From NCBI RefSeq assembly GCF_021227995.1, contig NZ_CP089301.1:2294001-2358000 (forward strand): DNA of 64,000 nt. Reading direction: 5' to 3'. How positions within the stretch are numbered: the first letter of the stretch is position 1; each line of letters starts with the position of its first letter. The notes beneath the pieces are model-generated. The model had not been told where the DNA came from. It did not search any database and saw only the letters and a list, made by a program, of their open reading frames with translations. Below are positions 26,107-37,011 of this stretch, piece after piece. This DNA comes from Novosphingobium kaempferiae (GTDB lineage Bacteria; Pseudomonadota; Alphaproteobacteria; Sphingomonadales; Sphingomonadaceae). A program made the position numbers and the translations under genes.

Positions 26107-28035
<1,929 letters not shown>

Positions 28036-28053
28036 AGCAACAAGGCTCAACGG

Positions 28054-28113
28054 TTCTCCTTCGGGAGAATGCAGGAGGGGGCGTCAGGCGGCGGCTTGAC
28101 GCCCCTTTGCTTT
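28054..28113 (+). terminator. Double hairpin terminator after ftsH
   Basis: First hairpin 28054-28069: TTCTCC and GGAGAA around a UUCG tetraloop. Second hairpin: GGGGCGTCA (28078-28086) pairs with TGACGCCCC (28097-28105), followed by TTTGCTTT. The second is a good rho-independent terminator. Confidence 0.85.
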
Positions 28114-29473
28114 ATGCGGGGATAGCCCCGATGCGCACCAGCGCCGGGCCGAGATTGGCGAGGATCGCGTAGAGCGACCAGATGCCGATGGCCGCAATCA
28201 CCGCAAGGATCGCCGTCTCCCACCAGCGATTGACGTGGGCGTCCAGCATGAAGCGCCGGCTCGACGTCAGCAGCAGCACGCCGAGCAGGATCGGCGGCAG
28301 GGTCAGCGCGGTGATGACGCTGGTCCCGAACACGCTGATGTGGACGAGGTCGGGCGCGCCCGGCAGCGTGATCGCCAGCGGCACGACGATGAAGAAGGCG
28401 ATCATCGCCCGGTTGAACCACGGATCGTCGCTCGCCCGCGCAAACCCCTCCCCCCGCCGGGTCGCGAGGTGCAGCCCGTCGAACATCATCCGCGCAAAGC
28501 CGTGCGCCTGCGCGGGAAAGCTGGTGAAGGCCTTGAGCGCGAAGGCCAGCCACAGCAACGTCGGGCCGACCGGGCCGACCGCCATGGTCATCATCTGCGC
28601 AAGGCTCGCCTCGCTTGAGATGGTCAGGCCCGATCCGCGCACCGTCTCCGCCGCGACGATCCAGATCAGCAGGTTGATGACGAGCAGCGGCAGCATCCCC
28701 GAAAGCAGGTCGAACTGCTGGATCGGCCGGTGCTGCGGGCGGTCCCACCCGCGTTCCGCCATGAAGTAGGGATAGAGCAGGTTCGCGGCCGAACCGCCGA
28801 TCGTGCCGATCGTGCCCACGGCGATGAACAGGGCATCGAACGGCCCGTTGTCGGGCGGCACCTCGAACAGCATCCCGCGCGCGAGCGCCGACCAGTCGAT
28901 GCTGCCCACCCGGAACAGCGCGAAGGCGAAGGAGCCGACGATGACCAGCGAGGCGATCCGCGCGCTCCATTCCAGCAGGCGGAAGGCGCTGCCGCGCGTC
29001 AGCATCGCGGTCGTCAGCAGCACGACCGGCACACCCCACAGGAAGTGCCCCCAGTCGCCCCCGCGCGCGCCGAACAGGTGGTACAGGCCGATGGTCCCGG
29101 CGCGCAGGAACGCGGCCTGCACGATCATGCCGTAGACCAGCATGGTCACCGCGAAGAACATCGGAAAGCCCGACCAGATGCGCCGGTATCCCGCCATCAG
29201 CGACTGGTCGCCGAAGCGGTTCTGCAGCTTGTACTTGGCGATGGCGGAGATCGTGAAGTACCGCGCGCCCAGCGCCACGATCAGCGTCCACATGAGGGCG
29301 TAACCGTAGTTCGCGCCGGAAACGCTCGAACTGATGATGTCCCCGGTGCCAAGGAACGTCATCGCCAGCACCAGCCCCGGGCCGACGCTGCGCAGGCGGA
29401 AGCGCGGCACCGCCGCGGAAGGTTGCGCCGCCTCGGCAGCAGGCGCTTCGAGTGCGGGATTGACCGCGTTCAT
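28112..29473 (-). CDS. NRAMP-related membrane transporter with non-canonical metal site
   Basis: The product is 453 residues from ATG 29473, with about eleven hydrophobic segments. The first helix reads VGPGLVLAMTFLGTGDIISS, matching the start of NRAMP-family proteins, but the DPGN metal motif is replaced by GTGDI. In the sixth helix region the MPH motif is absent and the sequence is GTIGGSAANLLYPYFM. This places it in a divergent NRAMP-related branch whose substrates are poorly known; classic Mn/Fe transport should not be assumed. Its ATG overlaps the TGA of the sugar-acid kinase gene (ATGA), so it probably serves the same pathway, possibly for a metal cofactor or even uptake of an organic acid. 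Confidence 0.82.
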   Translation of the reverse strand: MNAVNPALEAPAAEAAQPSAAVPRFRLRSVGPGLVLAMTFLGTGDIISSSVSGANYGYALMWTLIVALGARYFTISAIAKYKLQNRFGDQSLMAGYRRIWSGFPMFFAVTMLVYGMIVQAAFLRAGTIGLYHLFGARGGDWGHFLWGVPVVLLTTAMLTRGSAFRLLEWSARIASLVIVGSFAFALFRVGSIDWSALARGMLFEVPPDNGPFDALFIAVGTIGTIGGSAANLLYPYFMAERGWDRPQHRPIQQFDLLSGMLPLLVINLLIWIVAAETVRGSGLTISSEASLAQMMTMAVGPVGPTLLWLAFALKAFTSFPAQAHGFARMMFDGLHLATRRGEGFARASDDPWFNRAMIAFFIVVPLAITLPGAPDLVHISVFGTSVITALTLPPILLGVLLLTSSRRFMLDAHVNRWWETAILAVIAAIGIWSLYAILANLGPALVRIGAIPA

Positions 29474-30540
29474 GCTGCCAGTACTCCGGCCTGCGCCGCG
29501 CCCGCGACCAGCGCACTGAGCGCGGCAGGTTCGCCGAAGCCGCCCGACTTGGTGAGGATCTGCATGTCCGGCCAGCGCGGCGCGGAGCAGAGCGGTATCG
29601 CCGGGGCTGCCTCGCCCTGCACCAGCACCGCGCGAATGCCCAGCGCATCGAGCACCGCGAGCGCCGTCGCCCCGCCCGACAGCAACAGGCTGCGTGGCCG
29701 CCACTGCTCGACGATCCGCGCGATGCCTCTGGCAAAGCGCGCGGCGGCGACCTGCTCGGGGAGGTCGGTGCCGTCGTCCACCAGTTGTACCAGCAGCGCC
29801 GCCACATCTTCGATCGCACAGGCCGGAACCTTGCCGCCCGGCGCGGCGACATAGGCCGCATCCCGGACATCCGCGATCAGCCGCGTCACCTGCGCATCGG
29901 TAATCCGGTCACGCGACCCCACCGCGACCGCCATCGGCAGGAGCGGCGGAAGCGGTCGAGGCTCATCGCCCGCGTCACGATGGAGCGCCCGCGCCACCGC
30001 CCGCGCCAGTCCGCGCGCACCGACGGCCAGTGTGCGGTCCCCAGCCGCGACGATCCGCGCGGCAAGATGGTCGAGTGCCGCCTCGCCCGCCGCATCGACC
30101 ACCGAACCGGGCGGAAAATGCCCTGACAGCTCTATCGGCCGCTCGATCCCGGTTCCGCAGAGTTGCGCGCCCGCGACCACGCGCCCCATGTCCGGCACCG
30201 CAGGGCAGACCAGCATTTCGGCCCGCCCGCTCACCATCGCCAGCGCCGCCGCTTCATGCCCGGCATGGCCCTGAAGCCGTGAATCGACCTTCTTGAACAC
30301 GATCCGGGGCGCAAGGTCGGCGAGTTCGCCCCACAAGTCCGCGACGATCCCTGCCGCCGCGTCGGCGCGCAGAGCCCGCGTATCGGTGTTGACCGCAAGG
30401 ACATGCGGATCGCACGCACGCGCATCCGCGATGCCACGCCGGTCCACCGCCACCGCGACCCTGCGATCAGGGCCACAGAACGCCGCCGCGCTGTCTAGCG
30501 CGCCCGTCAGGTCATCCGCCATCACAAGGACCGATACCAT
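29470..30540 (-). CDS. Four-carbon acid sugar kinase (DUF1537 family; D-threonate/erythronate kinase-like)
   Basis: The product is 356 residues from ATG 30540, preceded by GGGAGAAG. It opens [20 protein letters not shown], the DDLTGA substrate motif of the DUF1537 kinase family, and has [13 protein letters not shown] further on and [17 protein letters not shown] for the nucleotide-binding C-terminal domain. These kinases phosphorylate four-carbon acid sugars such as D-threonate, D-erythronate or their 2-/3-oxo forms. A PdxA2-like dehydrogenase starts divergently. In established D-threonate pathways the two act in sequence to give dihydroxyacetone phosphate and CO2. The exact substrate is inferred. 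Confidence 0.9.
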   Translation of the reverse strand: MVSVLVMADDLTGALDSAAAFCGPDRRVAVAVDRRGIADARACDPHVLAVNTDTRALRADAAAGIVADLWGELADLAPRIVFKKVDSRLQGHAGHEAAALAMVSGRAEMLVCPAVPDMGRVVAGAQLCGTGIERPIELSGHFPPGSVVDAAGEAALDHLAARIVAAGDRTLAVGARGLARAVARALHRDAGDEPRPLPPLLPMAVAVGSRDRITDAQVTRLIADVRDAAYVAAPGGKVPACAIEDVAALLVQLVDDGTDLPEQVAAARFARGIARIVEQWRPRSLLLSGGATALAVLDALGIRAVLVQGEAAPAIPLCSAPRWPDMQILTKSGGFGEPAALSALVAGAAQAGVLAA

Positions 30541-30593
30541 CAGCTTCTCCCACCGACTTCGCGATCTTCGTCGCATCAGCCTGCCCAGACTTC

Positions 30594-30619
30594 TTTACAG
30601 GTGAGCATCTACCTGTCAA
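30594..30619. promoter_or_regulatory. Operator-like inverted repeat in the kinase/pdxA2 divergent region
   Basis: TTTACAGGTG (30594-30603) and TACCTGTCAA (30610-30619) form an interrupted inverted repeat with ACAGGT/ACCTGT arms. It lies 54 bases before the kinase start and 87 before pdxA2. The complement of the left arm reads CACCTGTAAA, a motif shared with other control regions of the locus. On the minus strand TTGACA (30619-30614) sits inside it as a possible -35 box. Confidence 0.6.
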
Positions 30620-30705
30620 CATGGCTATTATCATACCTTTCGGTACGGACATGCGCCGGGACCGATCGGGAAGCGATCGTTGGGAGCCCCGCGAGGGGTC
30701 GGGAC

Positions 30706-31688
<983 letters not shown>

Positions 31689-31692
<4 letters not shown>

Positions 31693-32615
31693 GCATCGAA
31701 GGCATCTTCTGCGCATCGTTCACCGCGTTCGGGCCGGACGGCGCGGTCGATCACGCGCGCTCGGCGGCCCATGCCGCCGCGCTGATCGAAGCAGGCTGCG
31801 ACGGCGTGGCTTTGCTCGGCACCACGGGCGAGGCGAACAGCCTTTCGACCGCCGAGCGCATGGCGCTGCTGGAGGCGGTGGTCGCGGCAGGCCTGCCGCC
31901 CGAACGCCTGCTGCCCGGCACCGGCCTGTGCTCGGTGCCCGAGACGGTGGCGCTGACCCGCCATGCGCTGAGCTGCGGCGTGCGCACGGTGCTGCTGCTG
32001 CCGCCGTTCTACTACGCCGCACCGTCACAGGACGGGCTGCTGGCGCATTATAGCCGGGTGCTCGACGAAGTGGCCGACGACCGTCTCCGCGTGCTGCTCT
32101 ACAACATCCCGCAGATGACCGGCGTCTCCATCGAGCCGGGCCTGATCGAGCAGTTGCGCCGGCGCTTCCCCGGCACCGTCGTCGGCATCAAGGATTCGAG
32201 CGGCGACTTCGACCGCATGACGGCGCTTGTCCAGCGGTTTCCCGGCTTCTCGGTGCTGGCCGGGGCAGACCCGCTGGTCGGGCCGCTGCTGCGCGCCGGG
32301 GGAGCGGGCGGCATCACCGCGACCGCTAACCTGATCGCGCCGCTGCTGGCACAGCTCTACCGCCGCGTCCGCGCGGGCGAGGGTGCCGGGGAAACGGCGG
32401 CTCTGGAACAGCGCATCGCCGACTTGCGCGCGCTGTTCCAGCGCTGGCCGCAGATCCCGGCGCTGAAGGCCGGACATGCTCTGCTTTCGGGCGAGCCAGG
32501 CTGGGCGCGGGTGCGTCCGCCGATGATGCCGCTCGGCACCGACGACATGGCGGCGCTGAAACAGGCGCTCGCCGCCAGCGAACTGCAACCACAGGCAACG
32601 GAGATGAATGCATGA
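31689..32615 (+). CDS. DHDPS/NAL-family lyase or aldolase (DapA-like)
   Basis: The product is 308 residues, coupled to pdxA2 by ATGA. The class I lyase features are [32 protein letters not shown] (active-site Tyr about 133) and [11 protein letters not shown] (Schiff-base Lys about 161). The family covers dihydrodipicolinate synthase, N-acetylneuraminate lyase, 2-keto-3-deoxygluconate aldolase and 5-keto-4-deoxyglucarate dehydratase. Given the sugar-acid genes around it, a keto-deoxy sugar acid is the likely substrate and lysine synthesis is unlikely. The choice between aldolase and dehydratase cannot be made by eye. Confidence 0.88.
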
Positions 32616-34996
32616 AGGCCGCACAACGGCTTGGCTGGACCTGCGCGCTGACGGCGCTCGCGATGGCGGCTCCGGCAAGCGCGCAGGGGCCCGCCATGGT
32701 CGAAATCCCCGCCGGAACCTTCGAGATGGGCGCGGACGACAGCGCCTCGCGCGATACCTTCAACGAGCGGCCGCGCCATCGGGTGACCATATCGCACCCC
32801 TTCCGCATCGCCGCGCATGAAGTGACGATCCCGGAGTGGCGGCAGTTCCGGCCCGACCAGCCGATCACCGACACCCTCGGCCCTTACGCGGCGGGGATCA
32901 GCTGGGACGATGCGCAGGCCTATGCCCAGTGGCTGTCGAAGCGGACCGGACGCGCCTATCGCCTGCCCACCGAGGCCGAGTGGGAATATGCCGCCCGCCT
33001 CGCCCTGCGCGACCCGGCCCACTACGGGGCTATCGCGGGGCTGGCGAGCGGGCCGCAGGAATGGACGGCGGACCTCTTCGCGGCTTATCCCTTCACCACC
33101 CAGACCGACCCCACCGGCGCCGCGACCGGCCAGCTTCGCGTCGCGCGCGGCGGGCGTATCGGCTTCAACCCGCGCCGCGCCAAGTCCGATCCGGAGATCG
33201 AGATCGATTACCTGAAGCCGGAGGCGCGGCTCGCCGTCCCGCCCTCGTTCGGGCCCAGGGCGGGCGCGGAAGCGGCGGGCGGCTATCACACCATCGGCCT
33301 GCGTCTGGTCGAGGGGCCTGCCCCCGCCACCGCGCCGCTGCCGGTCACGCCGCCGCTCAACCGCGTCGGTGTGCGGCAGGACGCGGCCAGCGCCGCCGTC
33401 GGCCCCGACAAGTCGAAGCCCTACTTCCGCCGCCGTGTCTACCTGCCGACTCCGCCCGACGACACCGGCGGCAAGACCGTCGACAAGACCGGCTGGGACG
33501 CCTTCTACCGCAACCACCACCACAGCCCCGGCATCGCGGTGCTCCCCAACGGCGACGTGCTGATAACCATCTACACCAGCTACCGTGAGTACGAGGCGGG
33601 CACCCAGATCATCGCCACGCGCCTGCGCCACGGCGCGGACCAGTGGGATCCGCCTTCCCCCTTCGTCGACATCGTCGGCGTCAACGACCACGCCCCGCTG
33701 CTGATGCGCGACGGCGCGAAGACCTGGTTCTTCTGGGGTTCGCCCTATTCGGGCAGCCAGGAATTCGGGCCGGGCGACTTCCCGTTCCACTCGATGACGA
33801 CGGGCGACAACGGCGCGAGCTGGTCCGAGATCGCCTATCCGAAGATCGTCGGCCCGGTTGGCCCGCACAACCGCCAGCCGATCAACACTGCCTTCCGCGA
33901 CCGCAAGGGCCGCCTGCTGCTGTCGAGCGATGCCGGGACGCAGGAAAGCATCACCGAGAGCAGCGACAACCAGTCCCTCCTCTGGGCCACCGACGACGAC
34001 GGCAAGACCTGGCACGACACCGGCGGGCGCACCTTCGGGCGGCACACCACGTTCGTCGAGGGCAAGGACGGGCGCATCCTCGGTTTCGGCGGCAAGAACA
34101 CCGACATCGACGGTTTCATGCCGCTTTCCACCTCGACCGACGGGGGCAAGACCTACACGAAGAGCAAGCTGCCCTTCCCCGCGCTGGGCTCCGGGCAGCG
34201 GCCGATGGTCCTGCGGCTCCAGAGCGGGCGGCTGCTGATGATCGGCGACTACGTGCGCGCCAAGCCGATCGTGAAGCCGCTGGACAAGCTCGGCTCCTAC
34301 GCCGCAGTCTCGGACGACGATGGCGCGACGTGGAAGTTCAAGGCCGTCCCCGGCCTCAACCGCCACGAACGGGCGGAGCGCTCCGCCGCGATGGGCGGAT
34401 CGACGGTGGGCTACGTCGCCGCCGCGCAAGGGCCGGACGGGGTGATCCACGTCGTCACCTCGGTGAACCATCCCGCCGTCGCGCTGGCATTCAACGAGGC
34501 CTGGCTGGACGCGCCCGAAGCTGCGCTGCCCGCGAATGCGGCGCTGGAGGCCAACGACGTCGCCGCCGTGACCGCCGTCAGGACGCGCGAGGAGCGCTAT
34601 CCCGACGGCAAGCTGCGCGGACGCTGGCAGGAAGGGCGCGGCAGCAACGGCGCGGCGGTCTTCGATGGGCCGCAGACGTGGTTCTACCCGGACGGCAAGC
34701 CGCAATGGCAAGTGACCTATCGCCTCGGCCGCCGTGTCGGCGCGGAGAAGGAATACGACGTCGAAGGCCGCCTGATCTCGCAGCGGGACTACCAGCTGGA
34801 CGGCCGCTTCGTCTGGACGCGCTGGTGGCCGAACGGGCGGATGCGCAGCCAGTCCGGGTGGAAGGAACAGGTCGCGGACGGCCGCGCGCGGACGTGGTCG
34901 CTCGAAGGCGAACTGCTGAGCGATGTGACCTTCACCGATGGCGTGCTGCCCGGCCAGCCCTATCCCGGCTCGCTGCCGGTCGAGCCCTGGCAGTGA
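32612..34996 (+). CDS. Secreted FGE-like + BNR/sialidase-like propeller + YwqK/MORN-like fusion protein
   Basis: The product is 794 residues, coupled to the lyase gene by ATGA. Residues 1-24 form a signal peptide. Residues 27-255 resemble the formylglycine-generating-enzyme/sulfatase-modifying fold: MVEIPAGTFEMGADD, YRLPTEAEWEYAAR, ASGPQEWTADLF and RVARGGRIGF. The mature protein has no cysteine, so the copper-binding Cys pair of true FGE is missing. Residues about 280-640 are a BNR propeller with Asp boxes such as TTGDNGASWSE, TDDDGKTWHD, STDGGKTY and SDDDGATWKF. Residues about 645-785 carry YwqK-like repeats (YPDGKLRGRWQEG, FYPDGKPQWQ, WWPNGRMRSQ). It is probably a periplasmic or outer-membrane glycan-binding or -cleaving protein. 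Confidence 0.82.
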   Translation: MKAAQRLGWTCALTALAMAAPASAQGPAMVEIPAGTFEMGADDSASRDTFNERPRHRVTISHPFRIAAHEVTIPEWRQFRPDQPITDTLGPYAAGISWDDAQAYAQWLSKRTGRAYRLPTEAEWEYAARLALRDPAHYGAIAGLASGPQEWTADLFAAYPFTTQTDPTGAATGQLRVARGGRIGFNPRRAKSDPEIEIDYLKPEARLAVPPSFGPRAGAEAAGGYHTIGLRLVEGPAPATAPLPVTPPLNRVGVRQDAASAAVGPDKSKPYFRRRVYLPTPPDDTGGKTVDKTGWDAFYRNHHHSPGIAVLPNGDVLITIYTSYREYEAGTQIIATRLRHGADQWDPPSPFVDIVGVNDHAPLLMRDGAKTWFFWGSPYSGSQEFGPGDFPFHSMTTGDNGASWSEIAYPKIVGPVGPHNRQPINTAFRDRKGRLLLSSDAGTQESITESSDNQSLLWATDDDGKTWHDTGGRTFGRHTTFVEGKDGRILGFGGKNTDIDGFMPLSTSTDGGKTYTKSKLPFPALGSGQRPMVLRLQSGRLLMIGDYVRAKPIVKPLDKLGSYAAVSDDDGATWKFKAVPGLNRHERAERSAAMGGSTVGYVAAAQGPDGVIHVVTSVNHPAVALAFNEAWLDAPEAALPANAALEANDVAAVTAVRTREERYPDGKLRGRWQEGRGSNGAAVFDGPQTWFYPDGKPQWQVTYRLGRRVGAEKEYDVEGRLISQRDYQLDGRFVWTRWWPNGRMRSQSGWKEQVADGRARTWSLEGELLSDVTFTDGVLPGQPYPGSLPVEPWQ

Positions 34997-36141
34997 GCGG
35001 CCCGCGCATGTTGCGCCCCATCGTCCTCGAACGGCCGGGCGCGGTTCACTTCGGCCGCGATGTCGCGCTGGAGGCGGGGCGGTTCGCGGAACGGCGGGGG
35101 CTGGCGCGCACGCTCGTCATCGCCGACCCGTTCAACCGTGAACGCATCGACCTGCTGGGCCTGCCGGGCCGGATCGAAGTCTTCGCCATCCCGGGTGGCG
35201 AGCCCGACGCGCTGGTGCTCGGGAATGCGCGGCTGGCCGCCGATGCCTTCAGACCCGACCTCATCGTCGGCTTCGGCGGCGGCAGCGCGATGGACCTCGC
35301 CAAGCTGGTCGCCGTACTCACGGGGACGGACCTCCCCTTCGCCGAAGCCGCAAGGGCGACATCGCGTGCCGTGGCGCTCATTCAGGTGCCGACGACTGCC
35401 GGGACGGGCAGCGAGGCGGGCACCCGCGCGCTCGTGACGGTGCCCGAAACCGGGGCCAAGCTCGCGGTGGAGAGCCCGCAGATGCTCGCCGACACCGCCG
35501 TGCTCGACCCCGCGATGACTGCTACGCTGCCACCCCGCCTGACCGCCGAGACCGGCATCGATGCGCTGGCGCACTGCGTCGAATCCTATACCAGCGGCCG
35601 CGCACACCCGGCAATCGACATCTATGCGCGCGAGGGCATCCGCCTCGTCGGCCGCTACCTGCGCCGCGCAGTTGAGGCGGGCGACGACCTGGAGGCGCGC
35701 GCCGGGATGGCGCTCGCCTCGCTCTATGGGGGGTACTGCCTCGGCCCGGTCAACACCACGGCGGGGCACGCGGTCGCCTATCCGCTGAGCACCCGGCACA
35801 AGGTCGCCCACGGGCGCGCGAATGCGCTGATCTTCCCGCATGTCCTCGCCTTCAACGCGCCCGCGACGCCGGTGCGCACGCGCGACGTCATCGACCTGCT
35901 CGGGCTGGACTATGCGGGCGAGCAGGCCGTGTTCGACGCGGCCTACGGCTTCTGCCGCGACCTCGGCATCGACATGGCGGCCGGATCGGACGGGATCGCC
36001 ATGCCCGACATCGCGCCGATGGCGGCAGAGGCCAGCACGATCCGCCGCCTGCTGGACAACAACCCGCGCGAGATCACTGCGCAGGACATCGCCCAGATCT
36101 ATCGCGCCGCGCTGTGGGAAAGCAGGCTCAGTCGTCCCTGA
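34993..36141 (+). CDS. Iron-containing alcohol dehydrogenase family enzyme
   Basis: The product is 382 residues if it starts at GTG 34993, which overlaps the previous stop (GTGA) as elsewhere in this chain; ATG 35008 is the alternative. The nucleotide loop is VGFGGGSAMDLAKL. VPTTAGTGSEAG, the metal site DALAHCVESYTSG, and NTTAGHAVAYPL with HKVAHGRANAL complete the iron-type ADH fold. All metal-binding Asp/His positions seem present. The family includes maleylacetate reductases, lactaldehyde reductases and hydroxyacid dehydrogenases. In this operon a sugar-acid or aldehyde intermediate is likely. It overlaps the convergent regulator gene by 14 bases. Confidence 0.88.
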   Translation: MSGPRMLRPIVLERPGAVHFGRDVALEAGRFAERRGLARTLVIADPFNRERIDLLGLPGRIEVFAIPGGEPDALVLGNARLAADAFRPDLIVGFGGGSAMDLAKLVAVLTGTDLPFAEAARATSRAVALIQVPTTAGTGSEAGTRALVTVPETGAKLAVESPQMLADTAVLDPAMTATLPPRLTAETGIDALAHCVESYTSGRAHPAIDIYAREGIRLVGRYLRRAVEAGDDLEARAGMALASLYGGYCLGPVNTTAGHAVAYPLSTRHKVAHGRANALIFPHVLAFNAPATPVRTRDVIDLLGLDYAGEQAVFDAAYGFCRDLGIDMAAGSDGIAMPDIAPMAAEASTIRRLLDNNPREITAQDIAQIYRAALWESRLSRP

Positions 36142-36940
36142 GCCGCAGATCCATGGTGCTGCCGCCGAACAGGCGATCGCGCGAATTGCGGATATGCGCG
36201 CCCATCAGCCGCCCCGCCTCCCCGGCATCGCCCGCACGGATCGCGTTGAGGATCGCGCGGTGCTCGTCCGTCGTCTCCTCCAGCTTGCCCTCGGGGCTGA
36301 GCAGCGCCATGCCATGCAGGCGCATCCCGACCGCCACCTGATCGCGCAAGGCCGCCAGCACGGTCGAGAAGTACTGGTTGTTCGACGCCCGCGCGATGGC
36401 GAGGTGGAATTCGAAGTCGATGTCGTCGCGGTGCGTGTGGTTCGCGGTGGCGCGCTCCAGCCGCCGGACGATGGCTTCCAGTTCGTCGAGCACGGCGCCG
36501 TTGCGCCGTTGTGCCGCGAACTGCGCGGTCTGCGTCTCGATCGCCTCGCGGAATTCGAAGCAGCGCTGGATGTCGGCGATGGTCTCCGCGGGCCGGAACA
36601 CGCCGATGCCCTTGCCGTCGGTGTCGAGGATGTCCTTCTCGCCCGCCTGTCCGAGCACGAAGCTGCCCGCGCCCTGCCGCGAATAGATGATCCCCGCCTC
36701 GCGCAGCCGCTTCAACGCATCCCGCACCACGGGACGGGACACGTCGAACGACCTTGCAAGCTCGTTCTCGCTCGGAAGCTTGGTTTCGCGGGCGTACTGG
36801 CCGCTGGAGATGCACTGGAAAAGCCGCTCGTACACGAGGTCCGAAAGCGATGTCCCGCGCCCCTGCCCGCCGCCGTTCACACCTGTCAACTGATCGAACC
36901 GCGGGCTCTCGACATCCGTGGAGTCCGTTTGCATGAACAT
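36128..36940 (-). CDS. FadR-subfamily GntR transcriptional regulator
   Basis: The product is 270 residues from ATG 36940 (ATG 36934 is also possible). A winged helix-turn-helix lies at about 30-95 (KLPSENELARSFDVSRPVVR, LREAGIIYSRQGAGSFV). The FCD effector domain has the metal-binding residues in DIDFEFHLAIARAS, TTDEHRAIL and MGAHIRNSR. FCD regulators of this type commonly sense sugar acids or other carboxylates and control adjacent catabolic genes. It is convergent with the dehydrogenase and lies 71 bases downstream of the TonB receptor stop on the same strand. It is the natural candidate to bind the CACNTGTAAA motifs in this locus. Confidence 0.92.
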   Translation of the reverse strand: MFMQTDSTDVESPRFDQLTGVNGGGQGRGTSLSDLVYERLFQCISSGQYARETKLPSENELARSFDVSRPVVRDALKRLREAGIIYSRQGAGSFVLGQAGEKDILDTDGKGIGVFRPAETIADIQRCFEFREAIETQTAQFAAQRRNGAVLDELEAIVRRLERATANHTHRDDIDFEFHLAIARASNNQYFSTVLAALRDQVAVGMRLHGMALLSPEGKLEETTDEHRAILNAIRAGDAGEAGRLMGAHIRNSRDRLFGGSTMDLRLRDD

Positions 36941-36981
36941 AGTTTAACCACCAGCGCAGCCTTTGCAAAGGGGCAACTTGT

Positions 36982-36992
36982 CACTTGTAAAC
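36982..36992 (+). promoter_or_regulatory. Motif CACTTGTAAAC upstream of the GntR gene
   Basis: CACTTGTAAAC lies 42 bases before the regulator start and is preceded by a near-direct repeat ACTTGT. It matches motifs near 30594 and 39722 (CACNTGTAAA). It would fit autoregulation; this is inference from sequence similarity only. Confidence 0.45.
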
Positions 36993-36993
36993 T

Positions 36994-37007
36994 CCGGCTA
37001 ATGCCGG
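36994..37007 (-). terminator. Small hairpin after the TonB receptor gene
   Basis: CCGGC pairs with GCCGG around TAAT, five bases past the receptor stop on the minus strand, followed by AGTTTAC. A weak attenuator-like stem between receptor and regulator genes. Confidence 0.35.
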
Positions 37008-37011
37008 CGGT

